Positions 17,654-24,666 of a DNA stretch of 52,576 nucleotides are shown here, piece by piece. Location of the stretch: the IMG/VR virus record IMGVR_UViG_3300025401_000039, positions 1-52,576 of that record, one strand, 5' to 3'. This DNA comes from a virus. The notes beneath the pieces were generated by a model. The model saw only the letters and a program-made list of their open reading frames with translations, was not told where the DNA came from and made no database searches. How positions within the stretch are numbered: the first letter of the stretch is position 1; every line of letters starts with the position of its first letter. A program made the position numbers and the translations under genes.

Positions 17654-17959
17654 ATGCTAATAAGAGAATTAACTAACAGTCTAAAAGAAAACTGGGTGCA
17701 GAATCATCACATGGGTGCAGGCACGGAACGAGCAAGTGATCAACAGTTGTTGGAATTGGGTGCAGAACCACATGTGCTGGGCAAGCTAGAATCCACGGGC
17801 CGTGTAGTACGTATAGTTAAACGTGAACAACGGGTCAAATTCAGTGAGAAACCCGATTGGATTCTAGTAGACATGGATCTATCTGAAAAGGGCAAAGAGT
17901 TAAAATGGTTGCCCGGTAATACTAGATTCACATGGGTTAGAGAGTTCAATCGCGACTAG
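17654..17959 (+). CDS. Hypothetical 101-aa protein
   Basis: Basic and polar, with RVVRIVKREQRVKF in the middle and LPGNTRFTWVREF at the end. No domain recognised. The late-promoter-like box lies just before the ATG and there is no ribosome site. Convergent overlap with the next gene of 14 bases. Confidence 0.65.
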   Translation: MLIRELTNSLKENWVQNHHMGAGTERASDQQLLELGAEPHVLGKLESTGRVVRIVKREQRVKFSEKPDWILVDMDLSEKGKELKWLPGNTRFTWVREFNRD

Positions 17960-18152
17960 TGTGCTGACATATATTGGCTATAAGTCGATTGGGCTGATCA
18001 CTGTGCGCATTTATACGTTCAATATCTTCTATGGCTAGTTCTAAGGACTGTATACGCTGAGCTTGCGTATAGACACAATCACGTAGTCGACTGGCTTGAA
18101 ATATACTGAGTAATCCAGTAAGTATACGGGGAATAATCAAGTGTGTGTCCAT
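17946..18152 (-). CDS. Hypothetical 68-aa protein
   Basis: 68 residues, amphipathic helical, with no recognised domain. It starts close to the divergent 18175 gene and has no ribosome site. A TATACT box lies three bases before its ATG but with a poor -35. Confidence 0.5.
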   Translation of the reverse strand: MDTHLIIPRILTGLLSIFQASRLRDCVYTQAQRIQSLELAIEDIERINAHSDQPNRLIANICQHTSRD

Positions 18153-18162
18153 ACTAGTATAT

Positions 18163-18170
18163 AGTAAATA
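18163..18170 (+). promoter_or_regulatory. Late-promoter-like AGTAAATA, leaderless
   Basis: AGTAAATA, four bases before the ATG at 18175. Confidence 0.5.
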
Positions 18171-18174
18171 TACA

Positions 18175-18288
18175 ATGCTAGAAACACTAATGCGATTAAG
18201 TGATAATACATGGATCTATATACTTACTGTGACGCTGTTGGGCCTAGCAGCTTTTGTAGTGGGGTTTCTTATTGGTTGGCTAGTCTAG
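18175..18288 (+). CDS. Small single-span membrane protein (37 aa)
   Basis: 37 residues; about residues 14-37 form a single hydrophobic helix ending LIGWLV at the C-terminus. A C-tail-anchored or holin-like peptide is possible but unproven. Confidence 0.6.
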   Translation: MLETLMRLSDNTWIYILTVTLLGLAAFVVGFLIGWLV

Positions 18289-18310
18289 CCAAAAAGGGTC
18301 CTGCAGGATT

Positions 18311-18360
18311 GAAAAATTTCTGCGCAAAAAAAATTTGAGAAGTACTTAGCGTTTTTACTG
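18311..18360 (+). repeat. Imperfect intergenic repeat, copy A
   Basis: A GAAAAATTT-N-GCGC-A-tract, then GAAGTACTTA, then GTTTTTACT. Copy B at 18957-19020 has the same blocks in the same order. A-tracts near here and at 17546-17560 suggest bent DNA. Confidence 0.55.
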
Positions 18361-18402
18361 AGAGTAGAATCGGCCTGTTTGACCCGTAATCTTATTGTAA
18401 TC

Positions 18403-18410
18403 TATAAATA
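18403..18410 (+). promoter_or_regulatory. Perfect T4-type late promoter TATAAATA
   Basis: Exact TATAAATA, 36 bases before the ATG of the 24-residue gene. Confidence 0.75.
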
Positions 18411-18446
18411 ATTATACACAGAACTTATACTGTGACAGGAGGTTTT

Positions 18447-18521
18447 ATGCAGATGATTTCAGAATACTTAGATCACAAGCCTCAAGCAAAATTAATGCAC
18501 AGTGAGAATCCACCAAACTAA
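18447..18521 (+). CDS. 24-residue peptide gene with a strong ribosome site
   Basis: A 24-codon ORF beginning MQMISEYLDHK, preceded by a full AGGAGG at spacing 4 and by a perfect late promoter. Function unknown. The regulatory signals, not the length, support it. Confidence 0.6.
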   Translation: MQMISEYLDHKPQAKLMHSENPPN

Positions 18522-18570
18522 GAGTGTTTGATTACTGTTGAACAACTATACGGGACATGCCCGAATCCTT

Positions 18571-18593
18571 AAGCTCTATTCGTAGGGCTTTTT
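18571..18593 (+). terminator. Intrinsic terminator
   Basis: AAGCTC pairs with GGGCTT (one T-G pair) around an 8-nt loop and is followed by TTT. It ends the 24-aa gene transcript. Confidence 0.6.
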
Positions 18594-18664
18594 CACGGGT
18601 GTAATAACAGTAAAAAATAGTAACATGTATAGCATGAGAAGTGGGAGTGTGTTATACTATGAGT

Positions 18665-18952
18665 ATGAAAACACTAATAACAACTGCTTCTATAGTGCTG
18701 TCAGCATGCGGTGCTGGCGCTCCTACAACTTCTGTAAACTCAAAAACATATCCATGTGATAGTCAAATAGTGGCTATAATGGCTACAATGCCAACTCCAA
18801 ACTTATTGGGCTTGGGGGAACCTGATACTACCACTTATACTAACATGGGACAGAACCATATTATGATATATGAGTTTCACTTACAGCATGAACGTATTAC
18901 TTTTGAGTACAATACAAACTACTGTAGTGAACAGGTAGAAATGGGTATTTAG
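18665..18952 (+). CDS. Small secreted lipoprotein
   Basis: 95 residues. MKTLITTASIVLSAC is a lipoprotein signal with lipobox LSAC, followed by a Ser/Thr/Pro-rich stretch and two cysteines. The ATG at 18665 is chosen: an extended -10 (TGTTATACT) ends 6 nt before it, giving a leaderless mRNA, while the ATG at 18659 would lie upstream of the expected RNA start. Envelope function unknown. Confidence 0.65.
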   Translation: MKTLITTASIVLSACGAGAPTTSVNSKTYPCDSQIVAIMATMPTPNLLGLGEPDTTTYTNMGQNHIMIYEFHLQHERITFEYNTNYCSEQVEMGI

Positions 18953-18956
18953 GAAT

Positions 18957-19020
18957 GAAAAAATTGCCCGCGTAAAAAATTATAAAGAAGTACTTAAACT
19001 TTTAGAGGGGTGTTTTTACT
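18957..19020 (+). repeat. Imperfect intergenic repeat, copy B
   Basis: Shares GAAAAA-TT, an A-rich run, GAAGTACTTA and GTTTTTACT with copy A at 18311-18360, with a short insertion before the last block. The two copies flank 18.4-18.95 kb. Confidence 0.55.
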
Positions 19021-19131
19021 TCGGTACCCATGCGCTGTTGCTGTAATACAACAGTTTATAAATGTATATGCCTCCCACCCCTCTCGAAGAAATCTTTTTT
19101 ATTATTATCTCCTCCCGACCTTTTCGAAATC

Positions 19132-19166
19132 AAAAAAAAATCCCCGACCGTCACCGATCGAGGATT
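19132..19166 (-). terminator. Terminator of the AAA+ ATPase transcript
   Basis: On the minus strand an 11-bp stem (AATCCTCGATC with GGTCGGGGATT, wobble pairs allowed) is followed by nine T. It closes the minus-strand early region at its distal end. The 334 bases between 18953 and 19286 hold this, repeat copy B and a direct repeat, and no gene. Confidence 0.8.
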
Positions 19167-19179
19167 AAAAAAGGTCTTG

Positions 19180-19237
19180 CCGGGAGCGAATCGGGCTTAT
19201 GGACCTTTTCTGTGACAGCGTTACCGGGAGCGAATCG
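19180..19237 (+). repeat. 14-bp direct repeat CCGGGAGCGAATCG, two copies
   Basis: Identical copies at 19180-19193 and 19224-19237, 44 bp apart, in the noncoding gap downstream of the AAA+ gene. Possible protein-binding sites. Confidence 0.5.
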
Positions 19238-19286
19238 TTGGCGCTGTCTGGGTGGGTTACTATATGCTGTACCCTACCCTAAGCTG

Positions 19287-20177
19287 TTATGCGTGGCGCA
19301 TACATGTCATGTCCGCTACAGCTTGCCACTTGTTAGGAAAGCTAACAGCCAAGTCAGCTATCTTAAGTACTGTACGCAAGCTGAGCTCACGTAGACGTGC
19401 TGTGTTGTCTGCTACGAAGTTAACCACATCCAGCTTCTGCTGATCCGTTAAGTCATAGTCATCAAGCATACCACAGTCAGTAACCACTTGTCTAATGCGC
19501 AGGACCTTCTCACGCTCTGTGTCAATAGTTAGATCCAAGTAGTGGCAACGGCTTTCCAATGCTTCCAAGTGATCACGCAGCTTCTTGCTCTTGACGTGAT
19601 CGAACTTGATGTTGGTAATAAAGATAGCGCCGCCTTTGAACTCGAATGAATCAGGCACACCTTCTCTACGCAACAAGCTAGAGTCTGTGTTCCAGTTAAT
19701 GGTACGCTTCTTTGATGTATCCAATGCTGCTTTGAGAATGTTCAAGCTCAAGTCATCAAGTAAGATGCTGTCACAGTCATCAAACACTAAGACGTTCTTC
19801 CGGTCGCTAAAGTGATATAGCTTGCTGTACAAGCCAATGGCACTCATTGCGCCCTTGACCACTTCGTACTTCTTCAGCTTCTCGTCCTGTGCTACATTGG
19901 CGAACACATCATGCTTGGCCAGAACCTTTTCAACACCAAAGCTCTTGCCAACACCTGGAGGGCCTGTGACAATCATTGCTTTGACTTTGCCGCTCTTAAC
20001 AGCACGAGTCATGTCGTCTAGAATCTCAAAGCGATCACGCAAGCGATCCAGGATCTGCTCGTCTGTTTCGCCTTTCAATTTAAGCTCTTTAGCCTTGATC
20101 GCAGCTGTGTCTACTTCCAGTGATTTTGTTTCAGATTGCAGTGCCATAAGCATTTTACTTGTAACTACCTTTGCCAT
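19287..20177 (-). CDS. AAA+ ATPase
   Basis: 296 residues. Walker A GPPGVGKS at 72-79, Walker B VLVFDDCDS at 129-137, a sensor-1-like FITNIKF and a C-terminal helical lid. The fold resembles MoxR/BCS1-type or phage clamp-loader-like ATPases that remodel proteins or DNA complexes. Starts after an AAGGAGCGA ribosome site with its own sigma70 promoter. It is the largest and last gene of the minus-strand early block. Partner unknown. Confidence 0.8.
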   Translation of the reverse strand: MAKVVTSKMLMALQSETKSLEVDTAAIKAKELKLKGETDEQILDRLRDRFEILDDMTRAVKSGKVKAMIVTGPPGVGKSFGVEKVLAKHDVFANVAQDEKLKKYEVVKGAMSAIGLYSKLYHFSDRKNVLVFDDCDSILLDDLSLNILKAALDTSKKRTINWNTDSSLLRREGVPDSFEFKGGAIFITNIKFDHVKSKKLRDHLEALESRCHYLDLTIDTEREKVLRIRQVVTDCGMLDDYDLTDQQKLDVVNFVADNTARLRELSLRTVLKIADLAVSFPNKWQAVADMTCMRHA

Positions 20178-20210
20178 AAGTCTCGCTCCTTAATGTTAGT
20201 TGATAACGTA

Positions 20211-20239
20211 ATTATACTATCTCTTGCTTCTGCTCGCAA
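20211..20239 (-). promoter_or_regulatory. Sigma70 promoter of the AAA+ ATPase
   Basis: TTGCGA, 17 bp, TATAAT, with the region's standard short leader ending AAGGAGCGA. Confidence 0.75.
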
Positions 20240-20284
20240 GAATTATGAGCAGAAACATGAGACAGAAATGAATAGCAGTAGCCA

Positions 20285-20605
20285 TTAGTCTAGTCTACTG
20301 CCTGCATAAGCCTTCAAACCTAATGCTGTTAGGTAGTTGGCCAGTGCCTCAGCGCCTGCTTCCTTAACACTCACTGACTGAGTTGGAATCTTTGCTGGAT
20401 CCCAATAGCTCAAGCATTTGGGTTTGTAGTCCTTGCGGAAGCCTGCGGCAATCAATTCCTTGGCTTGCTTGGAGTTAGTACGATCCACGTACACATCCAC
20501 CCAACCAAAACCGCAAGCATCACGCTCGCCAATCTTTTGATACATCTCAACACCTGCGAGATGTGCTAGTACAAAACCTGCTTTGATTTGATCTGCTGTT
20601 ACCAT
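20285..20605 (-). CDS. Conserved phage protein, 106 aa
   Basis: Begins MVTADQIKAGFVLAHLAGVE and has DACGFGWVDVYVDRTNSKQAKELIAAGFR, a compact alpha/beta pattern familiar from other phages. Function unknown. Ribosome site AAGGAGCGA and its own promoter. Confidence 0.75.
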   Translation of the reverse strand: MVTADQIKAGFVLAHLAGVEMYQKIGERDACGFGWVDVYVDRTNSKQAKELIAAGFRKDYKPKCLSYWDPAKIPTQSVSVKEAGAEALANYLTALGLKAYAGSRLD

Positions 20606-20637
20606 AGTGTCGCTCCTTATTTGCTGTTGAAGTGTTA

Positions 20638-20666
20638 ATTATACTGTCTTACTTACGGGTTGTCAA
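20638..20666 (-). promoter_or_regulatory. Perfect sigma70 promoter
   Basis: TTGACA, 17 bp, TATAAT, serving the 106-aa gene at 20605. Confidence 0.9.
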
Positions 20667-20834
20667 GCCGTTGATGCCTGCGAAGAACAAGCCCAAGCCT
20701 GCTAAGGCCATAAGGGCTAATGTGAACAATTGACTGTCTGGGGCAGTGTCAATTGTGCCTGACACTCCATAGACTAGAAAGAATCCTACGAATGCTACGA
20801 CTGCGTCGCAGAATGCATATAGTTTATCTGACAT
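20649..20834 (-). CDS. Two-span membrane protein, 61 aa
   Basis: Hydrophobic segments at about residues 8-27 and 36-53 with a short acidic loop; ends GLTTRK. Holin-like size, but the early-type promoter argues for a host-envelope role rather than lysis. Confidence 0.7.
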   Translation of the reverse strand: MSDKLYAFCDAVVAFVGFFLVYGVSGTIDTAPDSQLFTLALMALAGLGLFFAGINGLTTRK

Positions 20835-20867
20835 AAGTTTCGCTCCTTATTTGCTGTTGATGTTAGT

Positions 20868-20896
20868 ATTATAGCCTCTTAAGCCACTTCTGTCAA
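20868..20896 (-). promoter_or_regulatory. Perfect sigma70 promoter
   Basis: TTGACA, 17 bp, TATAAT, serving the 61-aa membrane protein. The -35 lies inside the 3' end of the upstream gene. Confidence 0.9.
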
Positions 20897-21580
20897 GCGG
20901 ATTACGAAGCCTGAATAGTCTTTTTTGGCAGGCCCTTTTGCCTTCAATCCTAACATAATGCCCTTAGGGTCTAAGAAGCGCAGGTCAGTTTCGTCTGCTG
21001 ACGGCACACCCTCTGGGATTTTGTCGTAGACAGCAACCACTGACATGCCTTGCAAGAGTGCTTCTGCTACATCTGCGTCATTGCCGTCTGCCTTGCTGAA
21101 TGTAAGGTGGTAGTTAGGATACATTTTAGTCTTACGACCGAGCACCTTAGTGTAGTCATAGAACTGTACATTAGGGAACATTTCAAAGATGTTCTGCCCT
21201 GGGATAGCATCGTACTTCTCCCAGCTCAAGTCACTAGTACCATTGAGGCGGAACACGGGGATTAATCCTTTGCGCTCTGCGAACTTGATAGCCTTGCGAA
21301 TGTCTGAGACAAGATCCAGCATGAAGTCTGCGCGATTGTTGAAGAAGTATTGGGTCTTACGAATGCGAGCCTTTTGGATCATATTGGTGTTCTCGCCTTT
21401 GCGGAACATGCCACCGCGTCCTGCTTTATTAAGGCAAGCGTCTGTACAACCTTTAGTTCGCTTGGGGCATACTTCGCGTCCGCTAAGATCAGCAGGTGCA
21501 AGGTGTAGGATGAAGCTGAGATAGCCCATCTTTGTACCTTTTTGGATTTTGGGATTCGCTGTAGATAATAGTTTGAACAT
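20879..21580 (-). CDS. GP88-domain protein
   Basis: 233 residues with the pattern of the phage GP88 family: MFKLLSTANPKIQKG, HLAPADLSGREVCP, CTDACL, FRLNGTSDLSWE, FYDYTKV and NYHLTFS. The CP...GC...AC cysteines could bind metal. The family is common in actinobacterial phages and others; its function is unknown. Confidence 0.8.
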   Translation of the reverse strand: MFKLLSTANPKIQKGTKMGYLSFILHLAPADLSGREVCPKRTKGCTDACLNKAGRGGMFRKGENTNMIQKARIRKTQYFFNNRADFMLDLVSDIRKAIKFAERKGLIPVFRLNGTSDLSWEKYDAIPGQNIFEMFPNVQFYDYTKVLGRKTKMYPNYHLTFSKADGNDADVAEALLQGMSVVAVYDKIPEGVPSADETDLRFLDPKGIMLGLKAKGPAKKDYSGFVIRLTEVA

Positions 21581-21613
21581 AGTTTTCGCTCCAAGTTCGT
21601 TGTTGATGTAAGT

Positions 21614-21642
21614 ATTATACCCTCTTTTGGAGGGTATGTCAA
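21614..21642 (-). promoter_or_regulatory. Perfect sigma70 promoter
   Basis: TTGACA, 17 bp, TATAAT, serving the GP88 gene. Confidence 0.9.
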
Positions 21643-21644
21643 CC

Positions 21645-21854
21645 TTAGAGTTTAATTAACTCTGTTGAGCCAATGCTGGCTACTTGAGGGACGATGTTAG
21701 TGAAGGAGGCCTTTACAGGGCGAACTTGAGCACGAACAGTACCTAACTTCTCAACTACCCCAATAACAAGACTACCAGCATTGTGATAGCTGACCATTGC
21801 TACACGATCGCCTACTTTGATCTCTTTACCTTGCATGTCTTTTAATTGTGTCAT
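21645..21854 (-). CDS. Small beta-barrel (KOW/SH3-like) protein
   Basis: 69 residues from MTQLKDMQG, chosen for its AAGGAGCGA ribosome site. KEIKVGDRVAMVSYHN...VIGVVEKL fits a KOW/SH3-like fold, which often binds nucleic acid or RNA polymerase factors. Function inferred only from fold. Confidence 0.75.
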   Translation of the reverse strand: MTQLKDMQGKEIKVGDRVAMVSYHNAGSLVIGVVEKLGTVRAQVRPVKASFTNIVPQVASIGSTELIKL

Positions 21855-21885
21855 TTTTCGCTCCTTATTTGCTGTTGATGTTAGT

Positions 21886-21914
21886 ATTATAACGCCTGAG
21901 CGCCATAATGTCAA
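21886..21914 (-). promoter_or_regulatory. Perfect sigma70 promoter
   Basis: TTGACA, 17 bp, TATAAT, serving the gene at 21854. Confidence 0.9.
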
Positions 21915-22093
21915 GCACCTGGACAGTCGTTAATATACAACATAGTAACACCATCAAAGGTATCTACTTCTAGCATATCAGCACTCACAGGGCTAGAGTA
22001 CTCCATGTTCATGCCCATATGCACGGGCATGTTGGGATCCATTGTACTCAGGATACGGATCATGTCTGCTACGGTTAGTGTATCGTTTCTCAT
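21911..22093 (-). CDS. Hypothetical 60-aa protein
   Basis: Starts MRNDTLTVADMIRILS after AAAGGAGCA; an in-frame ATG at 22144 lies upstream of the promoter and is rejected. Pattern common in phages (LxxMDPNMPVxMGxxxE). Function unknown. Confidence 0.7.
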   Translation of the reverse strand: MRNDTLTVADMIRILSTMDPNMPVHMGMNMEYSSPVSADMLEVDTFDGVTMLYINDCPGA

Positions 22094-22123
22094 TGTCTGC
22101 TCCTTTTGTTTCTGTATGTGTCT

Positions 22124-22152
22124 ATTATACTGTATTTTGGACACTCAGTCAA
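22124..22152 (-). promoter_or_regulatory. Sigma70 promoter
   Basis: TTGACT, 17 bp, TATAAT, serving the 60-aa gene. Confidence 0.85.
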
Positions 22153-22172
22153 ATCCCATTCACTTTGGAGGG

Positions 22173-22403
22173 TTAATCCCAATCTTTCTTACCGCCAAAC
22201 TGCTCGTTCCATTGATAGCCTGCTAGGTAGGCTTGGACTTCTTGTGGGCTCATTTGAGCTTCGTTGATACGCTCGCTAGAGCCGGTGTCGCCGATGTAGA
22301 AGTGAGGGCTACGGGGACGATGATACCAACTGTCTGCACTGCCTCTATCAAAAGGCCCGCCGTGTCGTTGATCATAGTTCTTACGGGTTTCTAATGTAAT
22401 CAT
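22173..22403 (-). CDS. Conserved phage protein, 76 aa
   Basis: Arg/Tyr/His-rich N-terminus (RHGGPFDRGSADSWYHRP) and MSPQEVQAYLAGYQWNEQFGGKKDW. This pattern recurs across unrelated phages without assigned function. Coupled (ATGA) to the upstream 124-aa gene and lacks its own promoter. Confidence 0.8.
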   Translation of the reverse strand: MITLETRKNYDQRHGGPFDRGSADSWYHRPRSPHFYIGDTGSSERINEAQMSPQEVQAYLAGYQWNEQFGGKKDWD

Positions 22404-22774
22404 ACTGTCTCCTTATTGAAGTAACCATAGGGCAAGCCCTGAGTGAAACAGAAATACTCGTAGTCGCCATTGGCGCCTTCAGCATCCATCAACCAAGCAA
22501 TCACTCGCTGACGGTTGGTGCTGGTGTGCATGAGGTTCTCTACACGATCTTCAAATGCCTCAATAGCACGAGCCTCACTGGCCAATTGCTCTTTGTAGTT
22601 GGCTTCGATAGTCCGGCTCAACTGAACGAACTCAGCCTCAAACTCTACTTCTGTCCAATTGGTAGTATCGATACCGCGTGGGCGAACGCCATAGGCATCC
22701 TTATACATATCCCAGTATTGGCAGGCATATTGCTCTAGCACGGACATCTCTTCCCAGCTTTTGAATTCGCTCAT
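22400..22774 (-). CDS. Conserved phage protein, 124 aa
   Basis: Acidic helical protein beginning MSEFKSWEEMSVLEQYACQ and ending YFCFTQGLPYGYFNKETV, familiar from many phages and not functionally assigned. Forms a two-gene unit with the 76-aa gene. Confidence 0.8.
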   Translation of the reverse strand: MSEFKSWEEMSVLEQYACQYWDMYKDAYGVRPRGIDTTNWTEVEFEAEFVQLSRTIEANYKEQLASEARAIEAFEDRVENLMHTSTNRQRVIAWLMDAEGANGDYEYFCFTQGLPYGYFNKETV

Positions 22775-22804
22775 TTAGTGCTCCTTTTGTGTCTGTATGT
22801 AAGT

Positions 22805-22833
22805 ATTATAGCAAAGTCTAGCCAAATTGTCAA
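22805..22833 (-). promoter_or_regulatory. Perfect sigma70 promoter
   Basis: TTGACA, 17 bp, TATAAT, serving the 22774-22173 pair. Confidence 0.9.
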
Positions 22834-22905
22834 CAACCTTACAGGATGAAAGGGTATTATAGACACGCCCAGCCTTGCCGTCCATCCCGTTGCCTTCGAA
22901 TCATA

Positions 22906-22934
22906 ATTATACTGGATTGGGCGGGGATTGTCAA
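22906..22934 (-). promoter_or_regulatory. Perfect sigma70 promoter without an obvious gene
   Basis: TTGACA, 17 bp, TATAAT. It lies downstream of the tRNA terminator and 73 bases before the next promoter. Its initial transcribed sequence resembles that of the plus-strand promoter at 29129 (TTCGAA then GGGATGGACGGC). It may be a tandem promoter for 22774 or drive a small RNA. Confidence 0.75.
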
Positions 22935-22946
22935 GTCGTCAAAACC

Positions 22947-22979
22947 AAAAAAAAACGACACATCTTTGGGACGTGTCGT
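22947..22979 (-). terminator. Terminator after tRNA-Ile
   Basis: On the minus strand ACGACAC pairs with GTGTCGT, followed by eight or more T. It lies 9 bases past the tRNA CCA end. Confidence 0.9.
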
Positions 22980-22987
22980 CTGTGTAA

Positions 22988-23062
22988 TGGTGGGCCCACC
23001 TGGGTTCGAACCAGGGACCAAGGGATTATGAGTCCCCTGCTCTTCCGCTGAGCTATAGGCCC
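22988..23062 (-). tRNA. tRNA-Ile2(CAU), CCA encoded
   Basis: 75 nt with a canonical cloverleaf: acceptor GGGCCTA/TGGGCCC, D-arm GCTC/GAGC, anticodon loop CTCATAA, T-arm CCTGG-TTCGAAC-CCAGG, discriminator A, CCA. The anticodon CAU could mean Met. However, the anticodon-arm to variable-loop stretch GACTCATAATCCCTTGGTC closely follows bacterial tRNA-Ile2, whose C34 becomes lysidine to read AUA. It would supply AUA decoding for an AT-rich genome. Co-transcribed with the 23629-23069 genes. Confidence 0.85.
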
Positions 23063-23068
23063 TTGTTC

Positions 23069-23263
23069 TTATCCTATTGGATTGGTATTTCGATAACGTC
23101 TAACTTCTTGTAAGTCATCATCCGTATCTTCTAAGATCCAAATCTCTTCGTTGAACTCTAGCAGATCTTCTGCTACTCGTTCTGCTTCCTTTAGGGTTGG
23201 AACACATTCGAGGAGCTCTTCATGCCCCTCGAATAGTCCCCAAACTTCAAACTGAATGAACAT
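23069..23263 (-). CDS. Small acidic protein, 64 aa
   Basis: Begins MFIQFEVWGLFEGHEELLEC and is rich in Glu/Asp; similar short alpha/beta proteins occur in phages. It lies 3 bases after the SSB-tail gene and 6 bases before tRNA-Ile, so one transcript serves all three. Confidence 0.75.
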   Translation of the reverse strand: MFIQFEVWGLFEGHEELLECVPTLKEAERVAEDLLEFNEEIWILEDTDDDLQEVRRYRNTNPIG

Positions 23264-23266
23264 AGA

Positions 23267-23629
23267 TTAGAAAGGGATGTTTTCGTCCATGTCAGCTGTA
23301 GGAGCCTTAACAGCCTTAGGTGCTGTAGCCTTAGCTGGCTTCATAACACCCTTTGCGGCAGGCTTAGATGTCTTAGCCTTAGGAGTGTTCTCAGCAATAT
23401 ATTCGGTGATAGTTGCCTGAGCAATTGAATCAGCGAACTCGTCCAACCCCAATAGGATCTTAGCGGCATCCATCTTTGAAACTGAAGCTTCAAGATCAGC
23501 CAAGCGAATGTCAGTATGTCCTGACTTGGCAAGAACCTTAATACGCATCATGTCATTGGCAAAGCGAACTTTGTATGTACCATTCAAATTAGAAATACCT
23601 GCAACCTTAAACAATTTATCTGTAGCCAT
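23267..23629 (-). CDS. Conserved phage protein with an SSB-like C-terminal tip
   Basis: 120 residues. An N-terminal domain (FKVAGISNLNGTYKVRFANDMMRIKVLAKSG) common in phages is followed by a Lys/Ala/Pro linker (about 83-111). The final DMDENIPF closely resembles the DxDDDIPF tip of bacterial SSB, which docks SSB partners. Mimicry of that tip is an inference. Has its own promoter and a longer leader. Confidence 0.75.
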   Translation of the reverse strand: MATDKLFKVAGISNLNGTYKVRFANDMMRIKVLAKSGHTDIRLADLEASVSKMDAAKILLGLDEFADSIAQATITEYIAENTPKAKTSKPAAKGVMKPAKATAPKAVKAPTADMDENIPF

Positions 23630-23690
23630 TTTGTTACCTCTGTGTGTGTTAAAAAATATGTTATTGAGCCAATCTCTCTAACATGTTCAA

Positions 23691-23719
23691 ATTATACAAC
23701 TCTTTTGGCGAGTTGTCAA
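23691..23719 (-). promoter_or_regulatory. Perfect sigma70 promoter
   Basis: TTGACA, 17 bp, TATAAT; leader of about 55 bases before 23629, longer than others in the region. Confidence 0.9.
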
Positions 23720-23976
23720 CCGTTTCTTTTGCGTTTTGGGCGAATATTTGACTGTTGTTCTTTTACAACAGGTCCAAACTCCTTGTTCGTGTAGTAGATA
23801 ATCAAGCTACGCTGAATCATTGTAACCAAATCACCATGATCATCATCCACTACGAACCTAACAGGGCATTGCCCCCATGAGCCTGTAATGGCAAAGTTAT
23901 GATAGTATGACCTATGATCCTTATTCTTAGCATCAAAAACTACGAACGGACGTCCAAATAGTGCGAGTCTACTCAT
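23716..23976 (-). CDS. Hypothetical basic-tailed protein, 86 aa
   Basis: Beta-rich (VRFVVDDDHGDLVTMIQRS) with a basic tail NIRPKRKRNG. Starts within the ATGAGTAG junction of the upstream 43-aa gene, so it is coupled to it. Function unknown. Confidence 0.7.
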   Translation of the reverse strand: MSRLALFGRPFVVFDAKNKDHRSYYHNFAITGSWGQCPVRFVVDDDHGDLVTMIQRSLIIYYTNKEFGPVVKEQQSNIRPKRKRNG

Positions 23977-24100
23977 CGTTTTTCACCCATTGACGGATCA
24001 CAGCCTCCAGCTCTTTGAATTGGTATTCGGGCTGTTTGGGTCTAACCTTGTCTTGTTGCTTGGCATCGTGTGCTGTGTTGAGTTCTTTATTAGTCTTCAT
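23969..24100 (-). CDS. Small protein, 43 aa
   Basis: Begins MKTNKELNTAHDAKQQDK and ends AVIRQWVKNDE. Overlaps the upstream gene (start inside its last codons) and the downstream start, making a three-gene coupled chain 24665-23716. Function unknown. Confidence 0.65.
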   Translation of the reverse strand: MKTNKELNTAHDAKQQDKVRPKQPEYQFKELEAVIRQWVKNDE

Positions 24101-24665
24101 TTTCTTCTTCTTCGTATTCTGCAATCGTTTCTGATATCCCAAACATTTCGTCTAGGGCCTCTGGGATAGCCTCTTTGACAGTCTCTGAAGTGTAACCGCC
24201 AATGTCATAGCAGTCATCTTGGCCGTCTTCCCAAATACCAGCAAATGCCATGCCGGGCTCATAGTAGTAGAGCCTGACTGTGAACCCTTGTTCTATCAAA
24301 TACTCCATAGCACCTGTAGGTGGGCTCCATGCTGAGTCAAAGCCAAAGGTAACATGATCTACATCGCCTTCTAGTTCAATGGTTTCAATGGCATCCACAT
24401 CCCATTTGGTGCCCCACTCATTCACACACCAGTCGTACCAATTGGCATAACCATAGGTGCTGAGATTGTGCATGGTCTGCTCTTGCAGAGCAATCTGTTT
24501 AGGATCGTTGTCATCGCCTACGCGACCCGCTACAATCTGTAGGGCTTCTGGCACTGGCTTGCAGTAGTTCAAGAACTTGCCTTCATTAACCGCCGCAACC
24601 AACTCACGAATCTTGGCTGGGTCGCTGTGTGTGATCTCTACTGTGTTATTGCACCAATTTGGCAT
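24090..24665 (-). CDS. Api92/YubB-type ferredoxin-fold protein
   Basis: 191 residues starting MPNWCNNTVEITHSDPAKI, the hallmark N-terminus of the DUF1281/Api92-like family with a ferredoxin-like fold found on phages and plasmids. Later parts (YDWCVNEWGTKWDVD, SAWSPPTGAMEYL, YYYEPGMAFAGIW) also match. Acidic tail. Molecular role unknown. Confidence 0.85.
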   Translation of the reverse strand: MPNWCNNTVEITHSDPAKIRELVAAVNEGKFLNYCKPVPEALQIVAGRVGDDNDPKQIALQEQTMHNLSTYGYANWYDWCVNEWGTKWDVDAIETIELEGDVDHVTFGFDSAWSPPTGAMEYLIEQGFTVRLYYYEPGMAFAGIWEDGQDDCYDIGGYTSETVKEAIPEALDEMFGISETIAEYEEEENED

Positions 24666-24666
24666 A

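Noticed and set aside
19030-19286. Plus-strand ORFs in the 19 kb gap
   Set aside because: No start signals; the stretch holds the minus-strand terminator and a short direct repeat.
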